Notes: generated by a model from the sequence alone, not told the origin. A stretch of DNA of 45,792 nt from JAHFKM01 sp035655455 (GCA_035655455.1 DASRUL010000031.1:1-45792), one strand, 5' to 3'. Counted from the first letter of the stretch, positions 8,189 to 16,442 are shown. Numbers and translations: made by a program.

Positions 8189-10087
8189 TTACACATCCAA
8201 ATTCTTCACAAACTTCGCGTTCGCCATGATAAAATTCTTTCTCGGCTCAACTTCCTCACCCATCAACATCGAAAAAATCCTGTCAGCCTCGACAGCGTCC
8301 TCAATCGCCACCTTTTTCAAAAATCTTACCTTCGGATCTAAAGTCGTCTCCCACAACTGCTCAGCGTTCATCTCACCAAGACCTTTATACCTTTGCACGT
8401 TCACTCCTTCACCAAGCTCTTGTAATTTCGCAGCAAGTTCAGCGTCGTTATACACATACAAAGAAGTCTTCCCTTTGCTTATCTTGTACAACGGAGGGAT
8501 CGCCAAATAGATATGGCCATTCTCCACAAGCTGACTCATGTACCTATAAAAAAAAGTTAACAACAAACAAGAGATATGAGCACCATCAACATCCGCATCA
8601 GTCATAATAATAATCTTATGATACCTTAACTTCGCAAGAGTAAACTCGTCGCTAATCCCGCACCCAATAGCGGTGATCATCGAAATAACTTCGTTATTCT
8701 TAAAAATCTTATCCAACCTCGCCTTTTCCACATTCAAAATTTTTCCTCTCAACGGCAAGACAGCCTGCGTCTTCCTATCTCTTCCATTTAAACATGTGCC
8801 TCCAGCGCTGTCGCCTTCCACCAGGAATAATTCGCATTTCGCAGGATCGCGCTCCTGACAATCAGACAGTTTTCCAGGCAATCCTCCGCCGTTCAATGCG
8901 CCTTTTCTCCTCGTTAGCTCTCTCGCTTTCCTCGCAGCTTCTCTCGCTTGAAACGCGTTCACACACTTATCTAGAATAACCTTGGCGACACTAGGATTTT
9001 CCTCAAAGAAACTTGTCAAATACTCAAACGTCAACGTATCAACAACCCCTTTAATCTCAGAATTCCCAAGCTTCGTCTTTGTCTGGCCCTCAAACTGCGG
9101 ATTCTGCACTTTCAACGACAAAATACACGTAAGGCCTTCCCTTACATCCTCACCAGAAAGACTCAACTCAGCAATCTTTTTCTTCTTAATATAATTATTC
9201 ACAACTCTCGTCAACGCAGTACTAAAACCAGTCAGATGCGTTCCACCCTCATGCGTATTGATATTATTCACAAAACTAAACACGTGCTCATTGTAAGAAT
9301 CGTTCCACTGCATCGCGATCTCAACAACAGCGCCATTGCTCTCCTTATGCAAATAAATAACATCCTTATGCAATACTTGCTTTCCCTCATTCAAATAAGC
9401 AACAAACTCCCTAATCCCGCCTTTGAAAAAAAATGTCTTCACCCCATGAGGCTCTGTTCTCTCATCCTCAACAGTCACCTCAACACCAGGATTCAAAAAC
9501 GCAAGCTCCCTTAACCTATTCGCGATGATATTAAAATCAAATATTGTCTCTGTGAAAATCTTTTCATCAGGCGAAAACGTTACAGCGGTGCCAGTCTCTT
9601 CTAAAGGACATTCTGCACCCATTCTTAATTCATACAATGGATTTCCACGCTCATACTCCTGTACAAAGACCTTTCCTTTTTGTCTCACTTCCACTTTCAA
9701 TCTTTTGCTCAACGCATTTACCACAGAAACACCAACGCCATGCAAGCCCCCAGAAACCTTATACGTGTTTTTGTCAAACTTTCCGCCAGCATGCAACACA
9801 GTCAACGCTATTTCCACACCTGACTTCTTTTCCTCAGGGTGGATGTCTGTTGGAATCCCCCTTCCATTGTCAACAACTGTTACCGTATTAGCCTGATGAA
9901 TCAACACCTTAATCTTATTACAAAAACCAGCCAAGGCCTCGTCGAAACTGTTATCAGTAAGCTCATAAATCAAATGATGCAAGCCTCTGCTGTCCGTGCT
10001 CCCCACATACATTGACGGCCTGACTCGAACTGCTTCTAGACCCTTCAAAACCTGAATACTCGCCGCAGTGTAGTCTTTCTTTTCCAT
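8189..10087 (-). CDS. gyrB: DNA gyrase subunit B
   Basis: A 632-residue protein, the usual length of the short GyrB form. It supplies ATP hydrolysis for negative supercoiling. The GHKL ATPase domain shows YELTDNSFDEAL (E42, N46), VDNGRGIP (D73) and GLHGVGVSVVNALS. The transducer domain follows. The TOPRIM domain has LVEGDSAGG (catalytic Glu) and MTDADVDGAHI (metal-binding aspartates). The C-terminus has the typical QRYKGLGEMNAEQLWETT. It is the first gene of the operon, with a TATA box at 10119-10127 that gives a very short leader. Confidence 0.97.
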   Translation of the reverse strand: MEKKDYTAASIQVLKGLEAVRVRPSMYVGSTDSRGLHHLIYELTDNSFDEALAGFCNKIKVLIHQANTVTVVDNGRGIPTDIHPEEKKSGVEIALTVLHAGGKFDKNTYKVSGGLHGVGVSVVNALSKRLKVEVRQKGKVFVQEYERGNPLYELRMGAECPLEETGTAVTFSPDEKIFTETIFDFNIIANRLRELAFLNPGVEVTVEDERTEPHGVKTFFFKGGIREFVAYLNEGKQVLHKDVIYLHKESNGAVVEIAMQWNDSYNEHVFSFVNNINTHEGGTHLTGFSTALTRVVNNYIKKKKIAELSLSGEDVREGLTCILSLKVQNPQFEGQTKTKLGNSEIKGVVDTLTFEYLTSFFEENPSVAKVILDKCVNAFQAREAARKARELTRRKGALNGGGLPGKLSDCQERDPAKCELFLVEGDSAGGTCLNGRDRKTQAVLPLRGKILNVEKARLDKIFKNNEVISMITAIGCGISDEFTLAKLRYHKIIIMTDADVDGAHISCLLLTFFYRYMSQLVENGHIYLAIPPLYKISKGKTSLYVYNDAELAAKLQELGEGVNVQRYKGLGEMNAEQLWETTLDPKVRFLKKVAIEDAVEADRIFSMLMGEEVEPRKNFIMANAKFVKNLDV

Positions 10088-10118
10088 CCTAGAACCTCTG
10101 AAAAAGGAAGCACTGAAC

Positions 10119-10127
10119 CTATAAAAG
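10119..10127 (-). promoter_or_regulatory. TATA box of the gyrase operon
   Basis: Read on the minus strand, CTTTTATAG lies about 32-40 nt before the gyrB ATG. No other gene start intervenes, so it should drive the four-gene operon. Confidence 0.55.
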
Positions 10128-10343
10128 AGTTTCTCAGGCTAAAAGTGCATTTAAACGCATCATTAAGGCTTATAAACGGTGTTTTCTTGTTGAAAAATGC
10201 CTCTCAATACGGCTTAAAACCCTCAAGATTTAGCGTTAGAAGGGGTGAAAAACAAGTGTTTATTCTCCTAAAAACAAGTTCTAAGAAAGGGCTTCTATGG
10301 GTTGAGAATTCTCTAAGATTTTGGAAAATTGTAAGAAAAATAA

Positions 10344-10353
10344 GTTTTATAAC
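10344..10353 (+). promoter_or_regulatory. Probable TATA box of the PIN-domain gene, in a 320-bp gap
   Basis: The gap 10088-10408 holds the gyrase promoter and, on the plus strand, GTTTTATAAC about 60 nt before the PIN-domain ATG at 10409. Another TATA-like GGCTTATAAAC lies at about 10168-10178. The frame is open upstream of 10409, but that stretch lies before this promoter and encodes nothing recognisable, so I treat it as non-coding. Confidence 0.4.
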
Positions 10354-10408
10354 GCTGCTGTTTACTTCTGTTAAAGAAAGCATAGAAGAACTCGACAAGA
10401 CAACAACC

Positions 10409-10756
10409 ATGAAAACAATCATTTTAGACACCAATTTCTTAATCAACTGCACAAAGTTTCACATCGACCTCTTCTCAGAGCTTGAAAGAATTCTCACCGC
10501 CCCCTACAAGATCGCTGTTTTAGAACAAACCCTTCAAGAACTTGAAAAAGTCAACCCGAAAGAACTCTGCCTCATCAAAAAATTCCTGGAAAACATCGAA
10601 GTCCTAAAAAAAGAAGGCATGAACGTTGATGACAGCTTAACAGCATTGTCCCATCAAGGAGCCATCATCGCCACCCAAGACAAAGCACTCAAAAAAAGAC
10701 TCAAAAAACCACTTATCACCATCCGGCAGAAAAAATACTTAACACTCCTTGATTAA
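10409..10756 (+). CDS. PIN-domain ribonuclease-like protein (Fcf1/Utp24-like)
   Basis: A 115-residue protein from the ATG at 10409; the longer open frame from 10145 would start before the promoter. MKTIILDTNFLIN gives the first PIN acidic residue (D7), a conserved Glu occurs in LEQTLQELEKV, and VDDSLTALSHQGAIIATQDKAL supplies the remaining aspartates. The IIATQDKALKKRL ending and the size match archaeal Fcf1-like PIN proteins, which in eukaryotes act in 18S rRNA processing. There is no antitoxin beside it, which argues against a VapC toxin. The exact role is not shown. Confidence 0.8.
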   Translation: MKTIILDTNFLINCTKFHIDLFSELERILTAPYKIAVLEQTLQELEKVNPKELCLIKKFLENIEVLKKEGMNVDDSLTALSHQGAIIATQDKALKKRLKKPLITIRQKKYLTLLD

Positions 10757-10790
10757 AACTACGCTTGATTCACATCAATACCTACAAAAG

Positions 10791-12038
10791 TCAAGCTCTT
10801 TGAACGAGATTGATGAACAAGACCGGCTTCGGGAGTTTTAGGATTTCTTTTATAAGCGCAGGGTGCAGGACAGTGTTAGACGCAACGAAAGAGTTTTTTA
10901 ATCTTGAGGACCTGTCTTTATAGTCGAGAGGATTTCCGAGCAGGTCTGTAATTGTCCCTCCTGCTTCTTCCAGGATAACCTGCGGCGCGCACGTGTCCCA
11001 TTTGCTTGCTTTGTAAGAAATATCGATATAAAACTCCGATAATCCTCTTGCGATTTTTATTATTCTCAGCGCTGCGCAGTCTCCTGTCATGTTTTCTTTT
11101 ACTTGGAGTCTGGCGATTTTGTTGATGGGATGGTCTTTCTCTTCTGAAGGTTTGATAAAAGCGCGAGACTCTTCAATCGTGCAGATCTCGGTTGTTCTTA
11201 TCGGCCAGACTCTTCCTTCTTTTTGCAAAAACGCCCCCTCTCCTCTCTTGGCAAAATACATCTCTCCCCGCGCAGGAGCATACACCACCCCCAAGACAGG
11301 CCTTCCTCTTTTGCACAGCCCAATGTTGACAGCAAAGCCATCTTCTTTCCTCAAGAACGTCTTCGTTCCATCAAGAGGATCCACCATCCAAACCCTGCCT
11401 AAAAAGTCAAAAGGAATACTCTTATTCTCTTCAGAAAGAATTTGATCTGCCGGAAACACGCCCGCTAATCTTTCCCGAATCCAATGGTCAGCTTCCCTGT
11501 CAGCCTCTGTTACAGGATCATATCTCTCTTTATCTTTAGAAACAGCCTTTACCTCCTTACGATAATATCTCAAAAGAATAGTTCCTGCTTCCTCGGCAAT
11601 AACAATCACCTTTCTCAATGTTTCATCAGACTTTAAAAGAAGATCTGCTTTGGAAACTTTTCCCGCATGAGCTTTTTCCTCCAAGCTTATCAGCGTTGTT
11701 ACAATCTCCTGAATGCTCCTGAGCTTCTTCTTGTAGTCTGTCCTTATCCTTTTTATCATAGGATCCCCAGGCTCCACCTCCCTGTCCAACTCAGCAAGCA
11801 ACTTAAAGAAGAAAGCGCGTTTGTTCTCCATCTCTTGATCAGACAAAACAAGAAGAGAAAGGATCTTCTTACATATCTCAAGAAGAAGCTTGTTTTCAAT
11901 GATTCTTCCTTTCAGTTCTCCAGAACGAGGCATAAACACAACATAGGCGAAGCGCTGCGCGAATTCTTCCACTCTTTTTATCGCCTTCTCCCGCAAAATC
12001 TTAATCCGCCACATACTATATCTTTCTGAAAAACCCAT
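10791..12038 (-). CDS. Inositol monophosphatase-family phosphatase with N-terminal helical extension
   Basis: A 415-residue protein. Residues about 140-405 form the Mg2+-dependent IMPase/FBPase fold: DPVTEADREAD (about 174-184), ILSEEN (about 200-205), WMVDPLDGTKTF (217-228; D220 and D223 bind metal) and WDTCAPQVILEEAGG near the C-terminus. The general form fits CysQ-type 3'(2'),5'-bisphosphate nucleotidase or inositol phosphatase, and the substrate cannot be decided here. About 130 N-terminal residues, charged and helical, are extra compared with the usual 250-270-residue enzymes. A TATA box at 12058-12069 and a purine-rich leader precede it. Confidence 0.85.
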   Translation of the reverse strand: MGFSERYSMWRIKILREKAIKRVEEFAQRFAYVVFMPRSGELKGRIIENKLLLEICKKILSLLVLSDQEMENKRAFFFKLLAELDREVEPGDPMIKRIRTDYKKKLRSIQEIVTTLISLEEKAHAGKVSKADLLLKSDETLRKVIVIAEEAGTILLRYYRKEVKAVSKDKERYDPVTEADREADHWIRERLAGVFPADQILSEENKSIPFDFLGRVWMVDPLDGTKTFLRKEDGFAVNIGLCKRGRPVLGVVYAPARGEMYFAKRGEGAFLQKEGRVWPIRTTEICTIEESRAFIKPSEEKDHPINKIARLQVKENMTGDCAALRIIKIARGLSEFYIDISYKASKWDTCAPQVILEEAGGTITDLLGNPLDYKDRSSRLKNSFVASNTVLHPALIKEILKLPKPVLFINLVQRA

Positions 12039-12057
12039 GCCTCTTCCCTCCCTGTTG

Positions 12058-12069
12058 CCTTATTTAAGC
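12058..12069 (-). promoter_or_regulatory. TATA box of the IMPase-family gene
   Basis: Minus-strand GCTTAAATAAGG lies 20-31 nt before the ATG at 12038. A purine-rich GGGAGGG stretch lies between them. Confidence 0.45.
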
Positions 12070-12143
12070 ATTCTTGTAACGCTCTCTGTCGCAAGAACAG
12101 GTGATGGTTCTTAAGTCGAACGCGGGCGATGGGTAACATGGTT

Positions 12144-12153
12144 CTTTATAAAT
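12144..12153 (+). promoter_or_regulatory. TATA box of the tyrS fragment
   Basis: TTTATAAATA lies 24-33 nt before the ATG at 12177, the canonical archaeal spacing, so a promoter survives in front of the truncated gene. Confidence 0.5.
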
Positions 12154-12176
12154 AAGCACCCACTAATAAATTCAAA

Positions 12177-12275
12177 ATGAAACCAAGAGAAAAGTTTGAT
12201 CTAATAACAATAAATCTCCAAAAGATAATCACAGAAGATGAATTAAATTCTAGGGCTTATTTTCTTAAAAATTAA
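12177..12275 (+). pseudogene. N-terminal fragment resembling archaeal tyrosyl-tRNA synthetase
   Basis: A 32-codon frame that starts MKPREKFDLITINLQKI and continues ITEDELNSR. This resembles the first 25-30 residues of archaeal TyrRS, which typically read EEKLELITRN, a short gap, then a TEEEL-like helix before the Rossmann fold. The frame then stops, before the HIGH-type motif. No continuation is visible on either strand, because the next bases belong to the opposite gene ending at 12278. It looks like a left-over 5' piece of a duplicated or moved tyrS gene that keeps its promoter, unless it has been kept as a small peptide. Confidence 0.5.
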
Positions 12276-12277
12276 CC

Positions 12278-12619
12278 CTATAACTGCATTTCTTTCATTC
12301 CGCTTTCTCTGAAAAACTTTAATCTTTCTTTCAATTCTTCTTCCTTTAAGGAAAAACTTTCCGCTAGTTGTTCTAAGCTCAACCTTCCATTTTGTTGATT
12401 TTTATATAAAGCCGCTAGTAACTTTCTAGTCCTTTCATCACTCATAATCTCATAATGCGCCCTCAACGTCTTATACCCATCTGGATTTTCTGGACTTGCA
12501 TGAATATCCTCCGGAAACAATTCGCTATAAGCAAGAAGCTCATCAGTTCCGCTTAATTGCATTAACATTTTATACAATTTGTTTCCATACTCCGCTCCTT
12601 CAATCTTTACCCATTCCAT
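12278..12619 (-). CDS. Unknown 113-residue protein with helix-turn-helix-like C-terminus
   Basis: Not recognised. The C-terminal half (SLEQLAESFSLKEEELKERL) has the spacing of a winged-helix or HTH segment, and the N-terminal half has a mixed alpha/beta pattern. A minus-strand TATA box at 12641-12651 sits 22-32 nt before the ATG. Only 37 bp separate it from the divergent gene at 12657, and the two promoters interlock in that gap. It could be a regulator of that neighbour, but nothing more can be said. Confidence 0.6.
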   Translation of the reverse strand: MEWVKIEGAEYGNKLYKMLMQLSGTDELLAYSELFPEDIHASPENPDGYKTLRAHYEIMSDERTRKLLAALYKNQQNGRLSLEQLAESFSLKEEELKERLKFFRESGMKEMQL

Positions 12620-12620
12620 A

Positions 12621-12651
12621 CTTTTATAATCTCCTTAGAACTTTAAATAAC
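12621..12651. promoter_or_regulatory. Interlocked divergent promoters
   Basis: The plus-strand TATA box CTTTTATAAT (12621-12630) serves the gene starting at 12657. The minus-strand TATA box GTTATTTAAAG (12641-12651) serves the gene starting at 12619. Each box lies inside the other promoter, so the two transcription units probably exclude each other at the level of initiation. Confidence 0.5.
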
Positions 12652-12656
12652 TACCG

Positions 12657-13013
12657 ATGCGAAAAGATTACACATACCTTACTATTTATCATACTTCTAC
12701 GGGAGAACCAATTGCAAAAATAATAGTCAGATTTGAGATTATCAAGAAAATTCCTCAATGGTCAACAGTACAATTAGAAGGCTTCGTTCTTGGAAAATGG
12801 ATGCCTCTCCTACGTTACGATTATGCTCCAAAAGAAAAACTTCCTGTTCATATCAATAAAGAATACCTCGGCACTGACTATAAAGAAGAATCTCACTGCC
12901 ATCCTACAAATCTTATTGAAGACGCCTTGAAAAAACTTGGTACTCTTACCGAAACACAAATCCTAGACTTTATCCAAAAGCGCGAAAAAGTCTTTCTCAA
13001 AGAAGGAAAATAA
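12657..13013 (+). CDS. Unknown 118-residue protein
   Basis: Not securely recognised. The N-terminal part (TYLTIYHTSTGEPIAKIIVRFE) and KWMPLLRYDYAPKEKLPVHI suggest a small beta-rich fold in which a conserved RYD segment is followed by a proline/histidine turn. The C-terminal 40 residues are helical. It has its own TATA box and is transcribed away from the 113-residue gene. No signal peptide or membrane segment is present. Confidence 0.65.
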   Translation: MRKDYTYLTIYHTSTGEPIAKIIVRFEIIKKIPQWSTVQLEGFVLGKWMPLLRYDYAPKEKLPVHINKEYLGTDYKEESHCHPTNLIEDALKKLGTLTETQILDFIQKREKVFLKEGK

Positions 13014-13114
13014 ACCCGTCAAGATCCTCCAATAAGAACATTCCTTACATTCCCGCAAATTCAAGCAACGAACGCTTCCTCCCACCCTTACCCTCTCTTC
13101 AAAATAATCATAAC

Positions 13115-13124
13115 CTTTATAAAT
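13115..13124 (+). promoter_or_regulatory. TATA box of the rpo7-spt4-rps24e-rps27ae operon
   Basis: CTTTATAAAT lies 28-37 nt before the rpo7 ATG at 13152. No further promoter is needed, since the four genes overlap or are two bases apart. Confidence 0.6.
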
Positions 13125-13151
13125 AAACCGCTTTTAACGCTTCTTACCAAA

Positions 13152-13718
13152 ATGTTCTACGAAGTTCGCGCAAAAACCCATGTCAGGGTGCCACCTTCAG
13201 CACTCAACGACGACACCAAAGAGGCAGTCCTCAAGCAACTCTCAACAAGTTTTGAAGGGTACATCAGCCAAGACGTAGGCTTCGCAATCGCAGTCACAGA
13301 CATCCTCCACATCGGAGAAGGCATCATCATCCCAGGAGACGGCGCAGCATTCTACGAAACAGAATTCAATATCCTCGCCTACCTGCCAGAAATCCAAGAA
13401 GTCGTCTTGGGAAAAATCGCAGACATCACCAACTTCGGGGCGTTCCTCAACTTCGGGCCAGCAGAAGGCATGATCCACGTCTCCCAAACCATGGATGACT
13501 ACATCAGCTTCAGCAAACAAAAAACCCTCACGGGAAAAGACAGCAAGAAAGTCCTCAAAATCGGAGACAAGTGCAGGGCGCGAATCATCGCCATCAGTTA
13601 CAAAGACATCAGCAACCCAAAAATCGGACTCACCATGAGACAACCACACTTAGGAAACCTAAAATGGCTCGAAGAAGAACCAGTAAAAAAAATAACTAAA
13701 AAAACAAAGAAACAATAA
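13152..13718 (+). CDS. rpo7: DNA-directed RNA polymerase subunit Rpo7 (E')
   Basis: A 188-residue protein, full length. With Rpo4 it forms the stalk of archaeal RNA polymerase, which helps promoter opening and binds nascent RNA. The N-terminal tip domain begins MFYEVRAKTHVRVPP and includes GEGIIIPGDGAAFYETEF. An S1/OB domain follows from about residue 80 (VVLGKIADITNFGAFLNFG, then EGMIHVSQ). It is first in an operon with spt4 and two ribosomal protein genes, an arrangement conserved in Archaea. Its stop overlaps the spt4 start by one base (TAATG). Confidence 0.96.
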   Translation: MFYEVRAKTHVRVPPSALNDDTKEAVLKQLSTSFEGYISQDVGFAIAVTDILHIGEGIIIPGDGAAFYETEFNILAYLPEIQEVVLGKIADITNFGAFLNFGPAEGMIHVSQTMDDYISFSKQKTLTGKDSKKVLKIGDKCRARIIAISYKDISNPKIGLTMRQPHLGNLKWLEEEPVKKITKKTKKQ

Positions 13719-13906
13719 TGGCAAAGAAAAAAGCATGCAAAAAATGCAGGACTTTCGTCCGAGGCAACGAATGCCCCACCTGCAAGAGCACAGACTTAAC
13801 AACAAACTGGAAAGGACGCGTCATCATCTTCAACCCAGAACACTCGGACATCGCTAAAAAAATGGACATCAAAGAAAAAGGAGAATACGCAATCAAAATA
13901 CGATGA
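13718..13906 (+). CDS. spt4: Transcription elongation factor Spt4 (RpoE'')
   Basis: A 62-residue zinc-ribbon protein that pairs with the NGN domain of Spt5 on RNA polymerase and raises processivity. Two cysteine pairs, CKKC (residues 6-9) and CPTC (19-22), form the zinc site. The body WKGRVIIFNPEHSDIAKKM is typical. The N-terminal MAKKKACKKC start follows directly from the rpo7 stop, and the gene shares four bases with rps24e downstream. Confidence 0.95.
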   Translation: MAKKKACKKCRTFVRGNECPTCKSTDLTTNWKGRVIIFNPEHSDIAKKMDIKEKGEYAIKIR

Positions 13907-14178
13907 ACCTAAAAAAAGAACAAGAACACAAACTTTTAGGAAGAAAAAGTCTTATTTACGAGATAGAACACGCTGGACAGGCAACACCCACCAAGAAAGA
14001 GATCAAAGAAACAGTCGCGTCAACAACAGGAACGCCTGCAGAAAAAATCACTATCAAGAGCGTCAAAACAAGATATGGAACAAACACCTCAACAATTCTC
14101 GCGCACCTTTATGAAGATGAAGCTGTCATGAGCCTGCTAGAACCAGCAAGAGGCAAAAAACCAGCAAAGACACAATAA
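13903..14178 (+). CDS. rps24e: Small ribosomal subunit protein S24e (eS24)
   Basis: A 91-residue protein of the archaeal/eukaryotic 30S subunit. The motif GRKSLIYEIEHAGQATPTKK is followed by ITIKSVKTRYGTNTS and a C-terminal acidic-to-basic helix, as expected for eS24. Its start overlaps spt4 by four bases, and the gene for its usual partner S27ae begins two bases after its stop. Confidence 0.95.
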   Translation: MNLKKEQEHKLLGRKSLIYEIEHAGQATPTKKEIKETVASTTGTPAEKITIKSVKTRYGTNTSTILAHLYEDEAVMSLLEPARGKKPAKTQ

Positions 14179-14180
14179 AG

Positions 14181-14363
14181 ATGGCAAAGAAAAAAGTCAA
14201 TCCCCACAAAACCACCGCGATCTGGAAAAAATATAAGCTTGTCAATGGCAAGACTCAACGAGAACGAACCTGCCCAAAATGCGAGCCAGGAACCTTTCTC
14301 GCGCTCCACAAAGATAGGATTTATTGCGGGAAATGCGGGTATATGGAAAAGACAGGAAAATAA
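14181..14363 (+). CDS. rps27ae: Small ribosomal subunit protein S27ae (eS31)
   Basis: A 60-residue protein; in Archaea it lacks the ubiquitin fused to its eukaryotic counterpart. Basic N-terminus (MAKKKVNPHK), WKKYKL, and a C4 zinc finger made by CPKC and CGKC. It is the last gene of the operon and ends three bases before the convergent VapC-like gene. Confidence 0.95.
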   Translation: MAKKKVNPHKTTAIWKKYKLVNGKTQRERTCPKCEPGTFLALHKDRIYCGKCGYMEKTGK

Positions 14364-14365
14364 AA

Positions 14366-14737
14366 TTATTCAAAGACTCTTACTTTAAGACTTGAAATTT
14401 TTTTAAAGTCTTTATCCAAGGTAATCAACTTTGCTTGTTCTACATTGCAAATAGAAGCAATAAAAATATCAACCCTATTAATCAGTTTCCCTTTTTCAGA
14501 AAGTTCTTTCTCAATCTTAGAAGATTCTCTTGCAGCAAGCACGCCAAAATCGAGGACTTTAATGTTGCTTAAAAACAAGTCAATGATCTCCGCCTCATTT
14601 TTGCGCTCACCTTTTTTTAGTTCATAAATACTAAAAACCGTTGTCGCTACTTCTTCTTTAATCTCTTCACTTATTTGTCTCCCTATTTGGGTTCCATGCA
14701 AAAGTTCGATGAGTATGGATGTATCAAGAATGAACAT
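14366..14737 (-). CDS. vapC: VapC-like PIN-domain toxin
   Basis: A 123-residue PIN-domain endoribonuclease. MFILDTSILIELL gives the first catalytic aspartate (D5), a conserved Glu lies in TVFSIYELKKGE, and VDIFIASICNVE and LITLDKDF supply the other acidic residues. The gene overlaps the antitoxin gene upstream by 14 bases, which is typical of type II toxin-antitoxin pairs. The target RNA is unknown. Confidence 0.88.
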   Translation of the reverse strand: MFILDTSILIELLHGTQIGRQISEEIKEEVATTVFSIYELKKGERKNEAEIIDLFLSNIKVLDFGVLAARESSKIEKELSEKGKLINRVDIFIASICNVEQAKLITLDKDFKKISSLKVRVFE

Positions 14738-14963
14738 CTCTTTTCACAACATCCCGAGAAACTTCTTCCCTGATCTTCTTTATTGCAGAATGAAACTCTT
14801 TTATCCTCTCTTCATCACCCTTCAGAACACCAAACCATTCTTTTAAATTCATTTTTTTCTCCTTTCCCACTCTTCTTATGATATCACTAAAACTCTCATC
14901 CTTTTTCTTTAATCTCTTTAAGGCCTCATACGCATCATCCATAATCGTAATAGTTTTTACCAT
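14724..14963 (-). CDS. vapB: VapB-like antitoxin (DUF217-type)
   Basis: A 79-residue protein. The N-terminal ribbon-helix-helix-like part MVKTITIMDDAYEALKRLK is followed by SFSDIIRRV, the usual VapB/DUF217 signature. The C-terminal tail (EWFGVLKGDEERIKEF) would wrap around and inhibit VapC. It is first in the operon, as expected for an antitoxin that represses its own promoter. A repeat that could be its operator covers the start. Confidence 0.85.
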   Translation of the reverse strand: MVKTITIMDDAYEALKRLKKKDESFSDIIRRVGKEKKMNLKEWFGVLKGDEERIKEFHSAIKKIREEVSRDVVKRDVHS

Positions 14964-14994
14964 ATGTTTAAGTGTATGTTTAAACTTATAAACC
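14963..14994 (-). promoter_or_regulatory. vapBC promoter with a 12-bp-spaced direct repeat (probable operator)
   Basis: Minus-strand TATA box GGTTTATAAGT (14984-14994) lies 21-31 nt before the vapB ATG. Between them the plus-strand sequence TATGTTTAA occurs at 14963-14971 and again at 14975-14983, a step of 12 bp, about one helical turn. Such a repeat suits cooperative binding of a VapB dimer for autorepression. Confidence 0.45.
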
Positions 14995-15092
14995 TTTTGT
15001 TGTATTTTTGTAAAAGAATTCTATTTTAGGTTGGTAAACACATTAAAGATGCAGTAAAAATCATAAGCTCTTAACTGATATTTTATAAAATA

Positions 15093-15431
15093 TTAAGGTT
15101 TTTTTCTCGGAATCAGCGCTGTTCCTCTTGCATAGAACCGAACATCATACTGTGAATTTTGCACTGCAGATTCATTATAATTTGTTACAACCTCCGCGTC
15201 TGGATGGTTTTTTGATATTTGCTCTGCGAAATGTCGAGCCTGCAGATATACTTCTCTTGTCAGTAGGGGTGATATTAGTTTTTCATCCTGCCTTGCTCTT
15301 GATTCGGTAGGAGAAACAACAACAAAAACACCCTTTAATTTATAGTCAGAAAGGTTCTTCCCTTCAGACGCGCAATACTCCGCAGCAGAAGCGGTAAGAA
15401 TCTTTTCCAACGGGAATGTTTTTTCGGCCAT
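15093..15431 (-). CDS. Unknown 112-residue protein
   Basis: Not recognised. I take MAEKTFPLEKILTAS at 15431 as the start; the open frame runs up to 15560, but TATA-like sequences (minus strand, 15508-15529 and 15438-15450) lie inside that extension, so the longer form would begin upstream of its own promoters. The protein has a helical N-terminus, a hydrophobic strand (LKGVFVVVSP) and a mixed alpha/beta remainder ending ALIPRKKP. No signal peptide. It stands alone between vapBC and the repeat protein. Confidence 0.6.
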   Translation of the reverse strand: MAEKTFPLEKILTASAAEYCASEGKNLSDYKLKGVFVVVSPTESRARQDEKLISPLLTREVYLQARHFAEQISKNHPDAEVVTNYNESAVQNSQYDVRFYARGTALIPRKKP

Positions 15432-15565
15432 ATTAAAAGTATAAAAACCCAAGAAGAAGGTTCCGAAGAATCTTCTCCCTGGGAAAAAGAGGTGATATTC
15501 ATAGGAAGTATAAACTCCTATATAAATCTTTCGTATGCTTCCACTTAAAAATAGTAACAAACTGC

Positions 15566-16411
15566 TTAAGGCTTAAAAAACACGTCCCTAATGGCCCTAT
15601 AATCAGTCAAGAGCCTATTAAAAGCCTCCATCTTCTCCACAGGCGAAAGCACAGCCTCTTGCTGCAACAGCCTATTTAAAGCCAAATACGCCTCAACAGC
15701 ATCAGCATACTCCCCTTCGGCAAGCTTAGCCTCCAACTCCAAAATCCCTTGAAAAATCCCCTGAGGGTGCAGCATCCACAAAGGAGGCTTTGGCTGAGGC
15801 AAAGGGCGTAAAAACATATTAGATGTAGGGCCACTTCCAATAACCCTGCCTCTTTCCTGATGGCGCGCCAACGCAAGCTCGGTTGCCAAAACCTTCAACT
15901 CGCTCTCTTCATTTACCAAGAGATCAGGCCTTGCTCTTAACAAGCCCTCTTCAACCTCCCTAGCAACAGGTCTTACCAACTGAACTTTCACTCCACCTAT
16001 ATGCGACACCTCACGATGCAACAGCATGGCTTCCTTTTCTAGCAGTTTCAGCTGACGCACCTCATCCTTCCCAAAAAACTTTCTTGGAGCATCATACAAC
16101 AACTCATTCACTCTCCGAGGAACTGGATGCACCTCTGGAAAAGAAACCTCTGCCCTTAAATGATGATGTCTCATTTTCTCCATCTGCCTCTCAAGCTTCC
16201 TCAACTCAGCAAGCTCACGAGCAGAAAATATCCTCTTTACAGCCTCTTGAAACTTCTTTCCATCAAGCTTCCTCAACAACACCTTCTCCTCAGGAAACTT
16301 CACCTCGACCCTCTTCGCGCCAGCATGCCTCGCATCCTTTACCTCAGCCTCAATCCTTCTCAACTCAGCAAGCTCAGGAACACGAACGCTCACCTTCCCA
16401 GCGCGATACAT
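15566..16411 (-). CDS. Unknown protein with about four degenerate 50-residue repeats, divergent from smc
   Basis: Not recognised. From the ATG at 16411 it has 281 residues; the frame is open up to 16489, but a minus-strand TATA box at 16443-16453 makes the shorter start likely. Residues about 12-205 consist of repeated units, each opening with a charged helix such as ELAELRRIEAE, ELAELRKLERQ, EVRQLKLLEKE and ELKVLATELAL, followed by a short strand (VEVKFPE, AEVSFPE, VKVQLVRP) and a second helix. The C-terminal 80 residues form a helical tail. No membrane segment. The role is unknown; its promoter lies beside that of smc. Confidence 0.7.
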   Translation of the reverse strand: MYRAGKVSVRVPELAELRRIEAEVKDARHAGAKRVEVKFPEEKVLLRKLDGKKFQEAVKRIFSARELAELRKLERQMEKMRHHHLRAEVSFPEVHPVPRRVNELLYDAPRKFFGKDEVRQLKLLEKEAMLLHREVSHIGGVKVQLVRPVAREVEEGLLRARPDLLVNEESELKVLATELALARHQERGRVIGSGPTSNMFLRPLPQPKPPLWMLHPQGIFQGILELEAKLAEGEYADAVEAYLALNRLLQQEAVLSPVEKMEAFNRLLTDYRAIRDVFFKP

Positions 16412-16442
16412 CTTTTTCACGCCCTTCTTAGGCCGTAATGAG

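Noticed and set aside
10145..10408. N-terminal extension of the PIN protein
   Set aside because: It lies before the TATA box at 10344-10353 and the conserved PIN fold starts precisely at the ATG at 10409.
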